A stretch of DNA of 64,000 nucleotides. It comes from Halofilum ochraceum. Lineage in GTDB: Bacteria > Pseudomonadota > Gammaproteobacteria > XJ16 > Halofilaceae. Within the stretch, counting starts at the first letter, position 1. Each line of letters begins with the position of its first letter. Below are positions 56,824 through 64,000 of the stretch, in pieces. A program made the position numbers and the translations under genes. The notes below the pieces were generated by a model. The model did not search any database, had not been told where the DNA came from, and saw only the letters and a list, made by a program, of their open reading frames with translations. Location of the stretch: assembly GCF_001614315.2 (NCBI RefSeq), contig NZ_LVEG02000016.1:1-64000 (forward strand), read 5' to 3'.

Positions 56824-57570
56824 ATGACGCAATCGGGCCGTGGGCTACAGGGAACAGCGACGGCGGGAGAACCGGTGCCGGAGCGGCGCCCCATGGACCG
56901 CCCCACCCGCTCGCCGCTCGAGGGCACCGCCGTGACCGTGCGCCCCCTCGCTCCGGCGGAGGACCTGCCGGCGCTGTACAGCGCATCCCATGGCGATCCG
57001 GAGACCGAGGCCCTGTGGGCATGGATGCCCTATGGCCCGTTCGCCGACCGGGATGCGATGGGGGCATGGCTGGAGACCTGCGCGGCAAGCACGGATCCGG
57101 CGTTCCGCGCGGTGGTCGACCATGCCAGCGGCCGCCCGGTCGGGATGGTGAGCTACCTGAACATCGAACCGCCCCACCGGCGGCTGGAACTCGGCCACAT
57201 CTGGTATGCGCCATCCGTGCAGCGCACGCGCACGAACACCGAGGTGATCCGCCTCCTGCTGGGCGAGGCATTCGACCGGCTTGGCTGCCGCAGGGTGGAG
57301 TGGAAATGCGACGCCCTGAACGCGCGCTCGCGGGCTGCCGCCCTGCGTCTGGGATTCCGCTTCGAGGGCGTGTTCCGCCAGCATATGATCGTCAAGGGCC
57401 GTAATCGGGACACGGCGTGGTTCGCGCTGATGGACGGGGATTGGCCCACGGTACGCGGCCATATGGATCGCTGGCTGGCCGCGGACGGAGCCGGGCTCTC
57501 ACTGACCGCCCTGAACCGGCCGCTGGTCGAGTACGATCCGGCGGCCAGCGAGCAGCCCCCGGGTGGCTGA
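56824..57570 (+). CDS. GNAT-family N-acetyltransferase (RimJ/RimL-like)
   Basis: 248 residues from ATG 56824 (GGAG upstream). After a 35-residue Arg/Pro-rich lead, the fold begins AVTVRPLAPAEDLPALY; the GMVSYLNIEPPHRRLELGHIWY and ALRLGFRFEGVFRQHMIVKGRNRDTAWFAL segments (both well known from this group, acetyl-CoA site between) place it with YJDJ/RimL-type transferases that act on small molecules or protein N termini. Substrate unknown. It is divergent from EF-hand gene A across the GlrR-type sites and convergent with EF-hand gene B. Confidence 0.85.
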   Translation: MTQSGRGLQGTATAGEPVPERRPMDRPTRSPLEGTAVTVRPLAPAEDLPALYSASHGDPETEALWAWMPYGPFADRDAMGAWLETCAASTDPAFRAVVDHASGRPVGMVSYLNIEPPHRRLELGHIWYAPSVQRTRTNTEVIRLLLGEAFDRLGCRRVEWKCDALNARSRAAALRLGFRFEGVFRQHMIVKGRNRDTAWFALMDGDWPTVRGHMDRWLAADGAGLSLTALNRPLVEYDPAASEQPPGG

Positions 57571-57674
57571 TCGACCAGTCGCTGATTTGCCGCCGGGGGA
57601 GCATGGACACCGCCGTCCCGGCATCGCCGGAGACGGCCCCGGCGGCGAGGTTCCGTCCGCGCTGGACCGCCCAC

Positions 57675-57703
57675 AAAAAAAGCCCCGCTCTGAAGAGCGG
57701 GGC
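57675..57703 (-). terminator. Rho-independent terminator after EF-hand gene B
   Basis: On the minus strand GCCCCGCTC/GAGCGGGGC (9-bp stem, 4-nt loop) is followed by seven Ts. It lies 52 nt past the EF-hand B stop. It may also hinder read-through from the convergent GNAT gene. Confidence 0.9.
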
Positions 57704-57754
57704 CACACCAGGGGGATCACCCTGTCACTTCACGACCGCATCGGTCGCCCGTGA

Positions 57755-58060
57755 TCAATAGTCCGTTTCACCTTCGGACTCTTCATCCATCGCCGGATCC
57801 GACTCGGACTCTTCGCCCGCGTCCGGACCGCCGACGCCAACCTCGCTCTCGTCGAGCACGCCATCGGCGTTCGCATCGAGGGAGTCGAAGCTTTCCGCCA
57901 GGCCCGGCGCCGTTTCGGCTTCATCGCGGGTGACGATGCCGTCACCGTTCGCGTCGATTTCGCTGAATGACATGTCGGTCGCGCCTTCCTCGGTGGCGGC
58001 AAACACCGTACCGCTCGCCACCAGAAGCATCATCGGGAACAGCAGTTTCGTGTATTTCAT
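57755..58060 (-). CDS. Small exported EF-hand protein B
   Basis: 101 residues with a signal peptide (MKYTKLLFPMMLLVASGTVFA) and two EF-hand loops, DANGDGIVTRDE (about 37) and DANADGVLDESE (about 62). The first is fully canonical for calcium. The tail after residue 75 is Asp/Glu/Ser/Gly-rich. It is probably a secreted or periplasmic calcium-binding protein. It has a near-perfect sigma-54 promoter and an upstream TGTC-N10-GACA site and ends at its own terminator, mirroring EF-hand gene A. It lies directly downstream of glrR. Confidence 0.85.
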   Translation of the reverse strand: MKYTKLLFPMMLLVASGTVFAATEEGATDMSFSEIDANGDGIVTRDEAETAPGLAESFDSLDANADGVLDESEVGVGGPDAGEESESDPAMDEESEGETDY

Positions 58061-58136
58061 GGCTGATTACCTCGGAAACCGCAAACTGCGGATACTCATA
58101 TCGAGTCGGCGGGATCGCCGCTCTGCCGGATGGGAT

Positions 58137-58152
58137 TGCAAGCGCCGTGCCG
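58137..58152 (-). promoter_or_regulatory. Sigma-54 promoter of EF-hand gene B
   Basis: CGGCACG-GCGC-TTGCA on the minus strand matches TGGCACG-N4-TTGCA except at the first base, with correct 12-bp GG/GC spacing. The start near 58126 gives a leader of about 65 nt, almost the same as for EF-hand gene A. Confidence 0.8.
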
Positions 58153-58247
58153 CCTCCGACAATTTGTTCCCGATCAAGCACTTGCGGACATCCGACCGCT
58201 CGAGCGACAACTGCATGAACCACCCCGCGGGCGCGGGACGCGAAAGC

Positions 58248-58265
58248 TGTCGTCTGCCGCCGACA
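58248..58265. promoter_or_regulatory. GlrR-type enhancer site 3 (TGTC-N10-GACA)
   Basis: An exact TGTC-N10-GACA centred about 130 bp upstream of the EF-hand B start, between that promoter and the glrR stop codon. A degenerate half-site (CCGA-N10-GACA) lies at about 58192-58209. Confidence 0.75.
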
Positions 58266-58290
58266 TCACCCCCGCGATCCATCCCATGGA

Positions 58291-59628
58291 TCAGCCGGCG
58301 CTCTTGAAATCACCCGGGTCGATGTCGTGACGCGAGAGCAGTTTGTAGAACTCCGACCGGTTGCGCTGGGCCACGCGGGCGGCCTCGCTGACATTGCCCT
58401 CGGTCAGTTTCAGCAGGCGTACGAGGTAATCGCGCGTGAACTGGGCCCGGGCATCGGCGACCGAGGGGAACGCGGTAACCTCATCGCCGAGGCTCCGCCG
58501 TACCTGCTCGGCGGTGATTACCGTCCCCGGCGCGAGGGCGACGTGCTGCTCGACGACATTGTCGAGCTGGCGCACGTTGCCCGGCCAGCGCGCGGCGACC
58601 ATGCGTTCCATCGCCTCGGGCGCATAGACCTTGACCCGCTCCCGGTCGCGCTCGGCCAGCGCGCGCAGGCGCCGGTTGATGAGCAGGGGGATGTCTTCGG
58701 GTCGTTCGCGCAGCGGTGGCAGCTGCAGCTCGATCACGTTCAGGCGGTAGAACAGGTCTTCGCGGAACTCGCCGGCGGCGATCGCCTCACTGAGCTGGCG
58801 GTGGGTGGCCGACAGGATGCGCACGTCGACCGGGAAATCGCGCGTGCCGCCGACCGGACGCACGCGCCGTTCCTGCAGGACCCGTAACAGCTTGACCTGC
58901 AGGGGCAGCGGCATATCGCCGATCTCGTCCAGCAGGAGGGTGCCACCGTCGGCCGAACGGATCAGGCCGGTCGTGGCCTGCTGAGCGCCGGTGAACGCAC
59001 CGCGTTCATGCCCCATCAGTTCGGATTCCAGCAGGCCCTCGGGCATGGCGCCGCAGTTGATGGCCACGAAGGGTCCGTCGCGCCGCGGGCTCGCGCGATG
59101 CATGGCGCGCGCCAGCAGTTCCTTGCCGGTCCCGCTCTCGCCCCGGATGAGGACGCTGGTGCCGGTGGCCGCGACACGACGTGCCTGCTCCAGCAGTTCC
59201 TCCATGCGCGGACTGCGGGTGACCATCCCCGAGCGCCAGTCATCGGGTACGTCGGCGTGAGCGGTCAGATTCAGGGCCCGCTCGAGTTCGGACATCAACT
59301 CTTCGCGGTCGACCGGCTTCGTGAGGAAGGCAACCGCGCCATGCTGGGTCGCGCTGACGGCGTCGGGGATCGTCCCGTGCGCGGTCAACAACAGGACCGG
59401 CACACCCGGCTGTCGGCGCTGCAGTTCCCGCAGCAGACCCAGGCCGTCCATACCGTCCATGCGCAGATCGGTGATCACGGCATCGGGCACCGATTGCTCC
59501 ACGCGGGCCAACGCCGCGTTGGCCGAATCAGCGGTCTGGACGGTGTAACCCGCCGACTGCAACCGGATGTCGAGCAGGCGCAGCAGCGAGGGGTCGTCAT
59601 CGACGACCAGGATGTGTCCCGCTTTCAT
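58291..59628 (-). CDS. glrR: Sigma-54-dependent response regulator GlrR (QseF)
   Basis: 445 residues. The receiver domain has ILVVDDDPSLLRLL with phospho-Asp in VITDLRMDG (about 53). The AAA+ domain has Walker A GESGTGKELLA, the sigma-54 contact GAFTGA and Walker B GGTLLLDEIGD. A C-terminal Fis-type helix-turn-helix (EGNVSEAARVAQRNRSEFYKLL) follows. It is activated by the histidine kinase GlrK and opens sigma-54 promoters; in E. coli it drives glmY and contributes to rpoE. Its stop is near a GlrR-type site and a sigma-54 promoter for EF-hand gene B. It overlaps qseG by 4 nt. Confidence 0.95.
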   Translation of the reverse strand: MKAGHILVVDDDPSLLRLLDIRLQSAGYTVQTADSANAALARVEQSVPDAVITDLRMDGMDGLGLLRELQRRQPGVPVLLLTAHGTIPDAVSATQHGAVAFLTKPVDREELMSELERALNLTAHADVPDDWRSGMVTRSPRMEELLEQARRVAATGTSVLIRGESGTGKELLARAMHRASPRRDGPFVAINCGAMPEGLLESELMGHERGAFTGAQQATTGLIRSADGGTLLLDEIGDMPLPLQVKLLRVLQERRVRPVGGTRDFPVDVRILSATHRQLSEAIAAGEFREDLFYRLNVIELQLPPLRERPEDIPLLINRRLRALAERDRERVKVYAPEAMERMVAARWPGNVRQLDNVVEQHVALAPGTVITAEQVRRSLGDEVTAFPSVADARAQFTRDYLVRLLKLTEGNVSEAARVAQRNRSEFYKLLSRHDIDPGDFKSAG

Positions 59629-60176
59629 TCGCTGCCCCCTTCAGTGCCAGTCGAGCCACCACCACCGGCCCCGCGGCCGGAGTCGCCCTGTTCTCCATCC
59701 GGGCCATTGCCCCCCATCTGCCGCTCCAGCGCCGTCAGTTCCTGGATCTGCTGCTGCAGCTGGCGATTTTGGGCGGCCAGGCCCACCGTCTCCTGCCGCA
59801 GTTCCAGCTGCGTACGCAGGTGGCGCAGGTGCAGGCGGACCAGCGCACGCGTCGGCGCATCGAGCGCGGTCGAGCGGGTCGCCAGGGCCTCCAGCGCGTC
59901 ACGGGCGCCAGACGGATCATGGCCCTCGTGCCCCGGGGTGGCCAGCCACATGGCATGACGCAGCAGCGCGCCCGGCTCGTCGAGCGGCGCCGGCCGCCGC
60001 GCCGGCATGGTGGCCAGTTCGTCCGCCGGGGCGACCGCGAGGCGATCCGCGAAATACAGCAACTCCGCCACACGCGGATCCGATCGCGTGTCGTTGCGGA
60101 TGGACTGCTCCGCGCCGAAACGGACGCAGCCCGTCAGCGCAACCACCGCGATGACCAGCATGGGCCCTGCCTTCAT
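59625..60176 (-). CDS. qseG: QseG-like lipoprotein between kinase and regulator
   Basis: 183 residues with a lipobox (IAVVALTGC, Cys 17), an alpha-helical middle with a coiled coil (LELRQETVGLAAQNRQLQQQ, about 123-142) and a Gly/Ser-rich tail. Position between glrK and glrR and size match QseG, the outer-membrane lipoprotein that activates the kinase QseE/GlrK in the periplasm. Sequence similarity to QseG is loose, so the name rests mainly on context. Confidence 0.78.
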   Translation of the reverse strand: MKAGPMLVIAVVALTGCVRFGAEQSIRNDTRSDPRVAELLYFADRLAVAPADELATMPARRPAPLDEPGALLRHAMWLATPGHEGHDPSGARDALEALATRSTALDAPTRALVRLHLRHLRTQLELRQETVGLAAQNRQLQQQIQELTALERQMGGNGPDGEQGDSGRGAGGGGSTGTEGGSE

Positions 60177-61621
60177 TCGATTCCCCCGATACGTGGCCGT
60201 TGCTGGGCGTGCAGTGTTATACGGATATGGGCCCCGGGATACTCGCCGTCAACAATTTCGACCCGCCCATCGTGTGCCCGGACACAGTCGCGCACGACCG
60301 ACAGGCCGACACCGGTCCCGCGTACGTGCCCCTGGGGCGACGCCTCGCCCTGGAAAAAAGGCTCGAAGACATGGGGCCGTTCAGCGGCCGGGATTCCCGG
60401 CCCCTCGTCGGCGACCTCGATGATCAGGCGCTGGCCGCGCCGCCTGGCCCGCACGTAGAGCGCTCCCCCCTCGGGCGAGAAACGGATGGCGTTGCCGATC
60501 AGATTCGATACCGCGCTCTGCAGCACGGAGCGGAAGCCGTCGAAGCCGCGCCCGTCGACCTGACGCTCCACCTCGAGCCGGGCACTGCTGATGGCGAGCC
60601 GATGGCGTGAGATGGCCTCGTCGATGAGGGCGGCCGGATCGATGTGCTCCGGTTTGCGGGACAGGTCCCGGGCACTCAGGACCAGCAGGTTCTCGATCAG
60701 CTGCTGGAGTTCGACACTGGAGCTGCGCAGGATGTCGACGATCTCGCGGTGCGCCGGGGTGTCCACGCCGACCGAGCCATCGGCGATCAGCTCCGTGCCC
60801 TCGCGGATCGCCGACAACGGGGTCTTCAGTTCGTGCGACATGTGCCGCAGGAAACGGTTCTTCTCCGCCTCCGAGCGATCCAGACGCACCCGCAGGCGCT
60901 CGAGTTCTTCGCCCAGATCGCGGATCTCCGGCGGCCCACCGACGGCGATGGGCGCCGGCGGCTCGACCGCACCGAGACTGCGGATCGCGCGACCCAGGCG
61001 CCCGATCGGCCGCAGGATCAGCCAGGCGAAAAGCGCGGTGAGGGCCAGCGTGATCGGGACCAGGGTGACCGTCAGCCAGAACAGGAACTCGCGCACCCGG
61101 GCCGACTGGCGCTCCAGCGCATCGAGTTCCGCGCGGATCGCGGTATCGGCGGCGCGGGCGATCCCCGTGGCCAGGTCCCGCATGCGGGCGAATCGTTCCA
61201 GTGCCGCGACCAGCGATTCGCTCGACGGGTCCGCCTCGGCGATGGCGCCCGACACCGACTCCGCTATGCCCCGGAGTTCCATGCGTGCGTCCGCGGCCCC
61301 TGGATCGAGGCTCACGGAGCCCAGCGAATCCAGCGTCTCCGTGAGTTGCGTGTGGCGCTCCTGGTAGAGACCCACCAGCTCGTCGCGTCCGAGGATCCGG
61401 TACTGGCGGGCGTTGCGTTCCATCTGCAGAAGCTGCGTCTCCAGCGTCTGCCCCTGGCGCGACAGCATGACGCCATCACGAACCAGCTGCTCGCTGCGCC
61501 GTGTCAGGCGATCCAGGTAGACCGAGCCACCGACCACGGCCACCAGCAACGGCAGTGCGACCAGCGCGAAGCCGGCCACCACCAGCATGACCATGGAGTA
61601 GAGCCGACGCCTCCCCCTCAA
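60173..61621 (-). CDS. glrK: Sensor histidine kinase GlrK (QseE)
   Basis: 482 residues: two membrane helices (about 9-33 and 180-202) around a helical periplasmic domain, a HAMP region, the H-box HMSHELKTPL (His about 264) and N, G1 and G2 boxes (NLIGNAIRF, DEGPGIP, GTGVGLSVV). It phosphorylates GlrR in response to envelope signals. I use TTG 61621, which overlaps the ruvA stop (TTGA) and keeps the basic N-tail; ATG 61594 is the alternative. This fuses the two-component system to the ruvCA operon. Confidence 0.9.
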   Translation of the reverse strand: MRGRRRLYSMVMLVVAGFALVALPLLVAVVGGSVYLDRLTRRSEQLVRDGVMLSRQGQTLETQLLQMERNARQYRILGRDELVGLYQERHTQLTETLDSLGSVSLDPGAADARMELRGIAESVSGAIAEADPSSESLVAALERFARMRDLATGIARAADTAIRAELDALERQSARVREFLFWLTVTLVPITLALTALFAWLILRPIGRLGRAIRSLGAVEPPAPIAVGGPPEIRDLGEELERLRVRLDRSEAEKNRFLRHMSHELKTPLSAIREGTELIADGSVGVDTPAHREIVDILRSSSVELQQLIENLLVLSARDLSRKPEHIDPAALIDEAISRHRLAISSARLEVERQVDGRGFDGFRSVLQSAVSNLIGNAIRFSPEGGALYVRARRRGQRLIIEVADEGPGIPAAERPHVFEPFFQGEASPQGHVRGTGVGLSVVRDCVRAHDGRVEIVDGEYPGAHIRITLHAQQRPRIGGIE

Positions 61622-62232
61622 CGCGCCGCCGCCTGGAGGGCACGGCGGATGATGTCCTCCGTGGACAGACCGTTGGTGTCGATCCCCCGGATCATCTTCG
61701 CCGCTTCCGCCTGGCGGTACCCCAGTGCCACCAGCGCGCTGGCGGCGTCGTTCACCGGATCGGCCGGCGCGTCGCCGTCGGCCGCCGGGGCCTGGCCCGC
61801 CGCGGCGGGCAGCGCGTCACGCAGATCGGTATCGCTGAGGCGATCGCGCATCTCGACGATCAGGCGCTCGGCCGTCTTCTTGCCGATGCCCGGCAGCTTC
61901 GTCAGGGCCGTGACATCGTCGGTCTCGATGCAGCGCGCGAAGGCGTCCGCGCTCATGCCGGACAGGACCGCCAGCGCCATCTTGGCGCCCACGCCGGAGA
62001 CCTTGAGCAGTGCGCGGAACAGACGCCGTTCGGACTCGCGCGCGAAGGCGAACAGAAGCTGCGCATCCTCGCGCACGACGTGATGGGTGAACAGCGTGAC
62101 CGTCTCCCCCACCGCCGGCAGGTCGTAGAACGTGGACAGCGGCGCCTCGAGTTCATAGCCGACGCCGCCGACGTCGATCATCAGGCCCGGAGGCTGTTTC
62201 GACACCAGCGTGCCGCGGAGTCTGCCGATCAT
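61618..62232 (-). CDS. ruvA: Holliday junction branch migration protein RuvA
   Basis: 204 residues from ATG 62232, overlapping the ruvC stop (ATGA). [20 protein letters not shown] opens the OB fold; the HhH motifs are [17 protein letters not shown] and [19 protein letters not shown]; the C-terminal RuvB-binding domain ([18 protein letters not shown]) is complete. It binds four-way junctions. The frame remains open upstream, but that part is ruvC on another frame. Confidence 0.96.
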   Translation of the reverse strand: MIGRLRGTLVSKQPPGLMIDVGGVGYELEAPLSTFYDLPAVGETVTLFTHHVVREDAQLLFAFARESERRLFRALLKVSGVGAKMALAVLSGMSADAFARCIETDDVTALTKLPGIGKKTAERLIVEMRDRLSDTDLRDALPAAAGQAPAADGDAPADPVNDAASALVALGYRQAEAAKMIRGIDTNGLSTEDIIRRALQAAAR

Positions 62233-62759
62233 TTCCAGCGTACCGATTTGCGTCGGCGGCCGGCGTTGAGCACCGGGGCCGGACGCGTGCGTGCATGGGC
62301 GTGGCAGAGCGCGATGCCGAGCGCATCGGCCGCATCCGCCTGCAGTTTGCCGTTGAGGCCGAGCAGCACCTTGACCATGTGCTGCACCTGCTCCTTGCCG
62401 GCGCCGCCGACGCCGACCAGCGTCTGTTTGACCAGCCGCGCCGGATACTCGCCCACCGGCAGCTCCGCGGCGACGCCGGCACAGATCGCGGCGCCGCGCG
62501 CCTGGCCGAGCTTGAGCGCGGACATGGCGTTGCGGGCGACGAACACCTCCTCGATACCCATCTCGGCGGGCCCGTGTTCCAGGATTACGGCGGCGACCTC
62601 GCGCTGGATCACGCCCAGGCGCTCGGGCAGCGAACCACTGCCCGTGGCGATGGCGCCGTGGGCGACGTGGTGGCTGCTGCGGCCATCGCTGTCGATCACG
62701 CCCCACCCGGTCGTGACCGAACCGGGATCGATACCGATAATGCGAACGGATTCGGCCAC
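62229..62759 (-). CDS. ruvC: Crossover junction endodeoxyribonuclease RuvC
   Basis: 176 residues from GTG 62759. The RNase H-like active site is present: [13 protein letters not shown] (Asp about 10), [10 protein letters not shown] (Glu about 69), and [15 protein letters not shown] (two Asp). It resolves Holliday junctions. It starts 15 bp after yebC and overlaps ruvA. Confidence 0.96.
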   Translation of the reverse strand: MAESVRIIGIDPGSVTTGWGVIDSDGRSSHHVAHGAIATGSGSLPERLGVIQREVAAVILEHGPAEMGIEEVFVARNAMSALKLGQARGAAICAGVAAELPVGEYPARLVKQTLVGVGGAGKEQVQHMVKVLLGLNGKLQADAADALGIALCHAHARTRPAPVLNAGRRRKSVRWK

Positions 62760-62774
62760 GCGCGGTTCGCCCGT

Positions 62775-63521
62775 TCAGCCAGTCGCGGCGACGGATTCGT
62801 CCGCGAACGAGGCGTTCGTGTAGACGTTCTGGACGTCGTCGAGGTCATCCAGCATCTCGAGCAGCTTGAGCGTGCGCTCGGCGTCCTCGCCGGTCAGTTC
62901 GGCCGTATTCTGCGGGCGCATGGTCACCTCGGCCGCCTCGGGTTCGAGCCCGGCCTCGATCAGGCCATCCCGCACCGCCGAGAACGACTCGGGGTCGACA
63001 AGGACGTCCATCGAGCCGTCGTCGTTCGTCTCGAGTTCGTCGGCGCCCGCCTCCAGCGCGGCCTCCATCAGTGCGTCCTCGTCGGTCCCCGCCGGATAGC
63101 TGATCACGCCGGTATAGGTGAACAGGAAAGACACCGAACCATCCGTACCCAGATTGCCGCCGTGCTTCGAGAACGCATGCCGTACCTCGGCCACGGTGCG
63201 GTTGCGGTTGTCGGTCATGCAGTCGACCATGATGGCCGCACCGCCCGGACCGTAGCCCTCGAAGCGCGCCTCTTCGTAGGCCTCTCCCTCGAGCTCGCCG
63301 GCGCCCTTCTGGCGCACCCGCTCGACGTTGTCCTTGGGCATGTTGGCCGCGTAGGCCTTGTCGATCGCCAGGCGCAGGCGCGGATTCCAGTCGGGGTCGG
63401 GACTACCGGTGCGTGCGGCCACCATGATCTCGCGGCTCAGGCGCGAGAAGATCTTGCCGCGTTTCTTGTCTTCCGCGGCCTTCTTGTGCTTGATGTTCGC
63501 CCACTTGCTGTGTCCGGCCAT
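62775..63521 (-). CDS. yebC: YebC/PmpR-family regulator
   Basis: 248 residues starting [20 protein letters not shown] at ATG 63521, the family hallmark. [22 protein letters not shown] and the three-domain length agree with TACO1/YebC proteins. They act as transcriptional regulators or in relieving ribosome stalling at prolines, depending on the member. It heads the yebC-ruvC-ruvA-glrK-qseG-glrR string. Confidence 0.96.
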   Translation of the reverse strand: MAGHSKWANIKHKKAAEDKKRGKIFSRLSREIMVAARTGSPDPDWNPRLRLAIDKAYAANMPKDNVERVRQKGAGELEGEAYEEARFEGYGPGGAAIMVDCMTDNRNRTVAEVRHAFSKHGGNLGTDGSVSFLFTYTGVISYPAGTDEDALMEAALEAGADELETNDDGSMDVLVDPESFSAVRDGLIEAGLEPEAAEVTMRPQNTAELTGEDAERTLKLLEMLDDLDDVQNVYTNASFADESVAATG

Positions 63522-63638
63522 TCCGCGCAAACCTCTTCGGGATCGGGGTCGATCAGTGTAGCAGGCCGGCCATCGCGCGAGCAGCCGCGCGGCGGGACGA
63601 AACCCTCGTGATGAGCGTCCCGATCGGCACCATTCACC

Positions 63639-63783
63639 GTAGGCCGGCTTGCGACCGAAGGCATCGCTGCGAGGAGCCGAAGGCGACGCGGCAGGAGCCA
63701 GCCGGCGGATCAGTCGTCGAGGGCGGCACCTCGGGCCGTGCACGCGCACGCCGGCTGTTGCCTGCCGGCAAAAGCCGGCCTAC
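63639..63783. repeat. GTAG inverted repeat upstream of yebC
   Basis: GTAGGCCGGC (63639-63648) and GCCGGCCTAC (63774-63783) are perfect arms 125 bp apart, with a further GCCGGC palindrome just inside the right arm. The surrounding 63522-63847 region has no other recognisable feature besides space for the yebC promoter. Confidence 0.65.
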
Positions 63784-63847
63784 GCCCGGACCTCAGCGCG
63801 CACTCGGAGCCAACCCCGACATACGAGGGTGGCGCCCGCGGCGGGCG

Positions 63848-64000
63848 CTACGCAGTGCCCTCGCGATGTGACGGCAGGACACCGTCGCGCAGGTAGACGG
63901 CGGTCATTCGGGCTACCCGCCGTGAGAGCAGCAGGCCCAGGTGCGTGGTCCGCGCGAGACGCACGGGTCCGCCCGGGCCCCGGATGTCTTCGAGAGCAAC
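63848..64000 (-). CDS. C-terminal end of an unidentified gene (continues beyond window)
   Basis: The last 50 codons of an open frame that enters from the right edge and stops with TAG at 63848-63850, reading ...RTTHLGLLLSRRVARMTAVY... and ending SHREGTA. Codon third positions are GC-rich like the neighbouring genes. I do not recognise the family from this tail. Confidence 0.35.
   Translation of the reverse strand, partial: VALEDIRGPGGPVRLARTTHLGLLLSRRVARMTAVYLRDGVLPSHREGTA

Noticed and set aside
58192-58209. A further GlrR site (CCGA-N10-GACA) upstream of EF-hand gene B
   Set aside because: Only one half matches; listed only as a degenerate half-site.
61618-62706. A 362-residue fused RuvA protein
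   Set aside because: The upstream half is an alternative frame of ruvC; the ATG at 62232 with the ATGA overlap is the standard start.

Overview
The window reads as a chromosomal segment of a GC-rich (roughly two-thirds G+C) gammaproteobacterium. The tol-pal/ruvB block, the que genes beside tRNA-Lys, the glrK-qseG-glrR module, the SAH riboswitch on ahcY and prkA-yeaH-spoVR are all gammaproteobacterial in style. Acidic proteins and two ClC-type chloride transporters would suit a halotolerant Ectothiorhodospiraceae/Chromatiales-like organism, but that placement is inference. No phage, plasmid, insertion-sequence transposase or CRISPR array is visible.

Layout. 1-2.7 kb: the 5' end of ahcY behind an S-adenosylhomocysteine riboswitch, then an orphan acetolactate-synthase-like TPP enzyme. 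2.7-9.7 kb (minus strand): two cytochromes c, prfC, rimI, a family-4 uracil-DNA glycosylase and leuA; leuA is preceded by a promoter and a candidate leucine-rich leader peptide. 9.9-16.4 kb: msrA, an orphan polyamine-type binding protein coupled to two ClC genes (one without the gating glutamate), and class I aldolase. 16.5-21.7 kb: pssA, a phosphatidylserine-decarboxylase-like protein lacking the pyruvoyl serine, ilvC, ilvN, ilvB. 22-26.4 kb (plus): BepA-type metalloprotease, a YceI-cytochrome b561-YceI operon and a hypothetical gene. 27-35.7 kb: prkA-yeaH-spoVR, a DksA-like protein, an HD-GYP protein, a GFA-family protein and glycerate 2-kinase. 35.9-38.6 kb: a P5C-reductase-like gene, a LysR regulator and a DMT exporter.

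38.7-47.6 kb is a catabolic island: a GntR regulator, a DapA-family enzyme, an aldehyde dehydrogenase, a DadA/PuuB-type oxidase, a hydroxyproline-betaine-epimerase-like enolase, a non-pyrrolysine MttB-family methyltransferase and an MDR dehydrogenase. Two identically built GTATAC-N5-GTATAC operators lie in the control regions of this set. I infer a pathway degrading an N-methylated (hydroxy)proline.

47.7-55.9 kb: tRNA-Lys, queC, queE, cpoB, pal, tolB, tolA, tolR, tolQ, ybgC, ruvB. 56-63.5 kb: two small exported EF-hand proteins, a GNAT acetyltransferase, then glrR-qseG-glrK fused by overlaps to ruvA, ruvC and yebC. Both EF-hand genes have near-consensus sigma-54 promoters and upstream TGTC-N10-GACA sites, the known GlrR recognition sequence. 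That suggests an undescribed GlrR/sigma-54-controlled EF-hand response encoded beside its own two-component system.

Intergenic spaces hold many GTAG...CTAC palindromes (REP-type), a large MITE-like hairpin inside the catabolic operon and a heptanucleotide tandem repeat.
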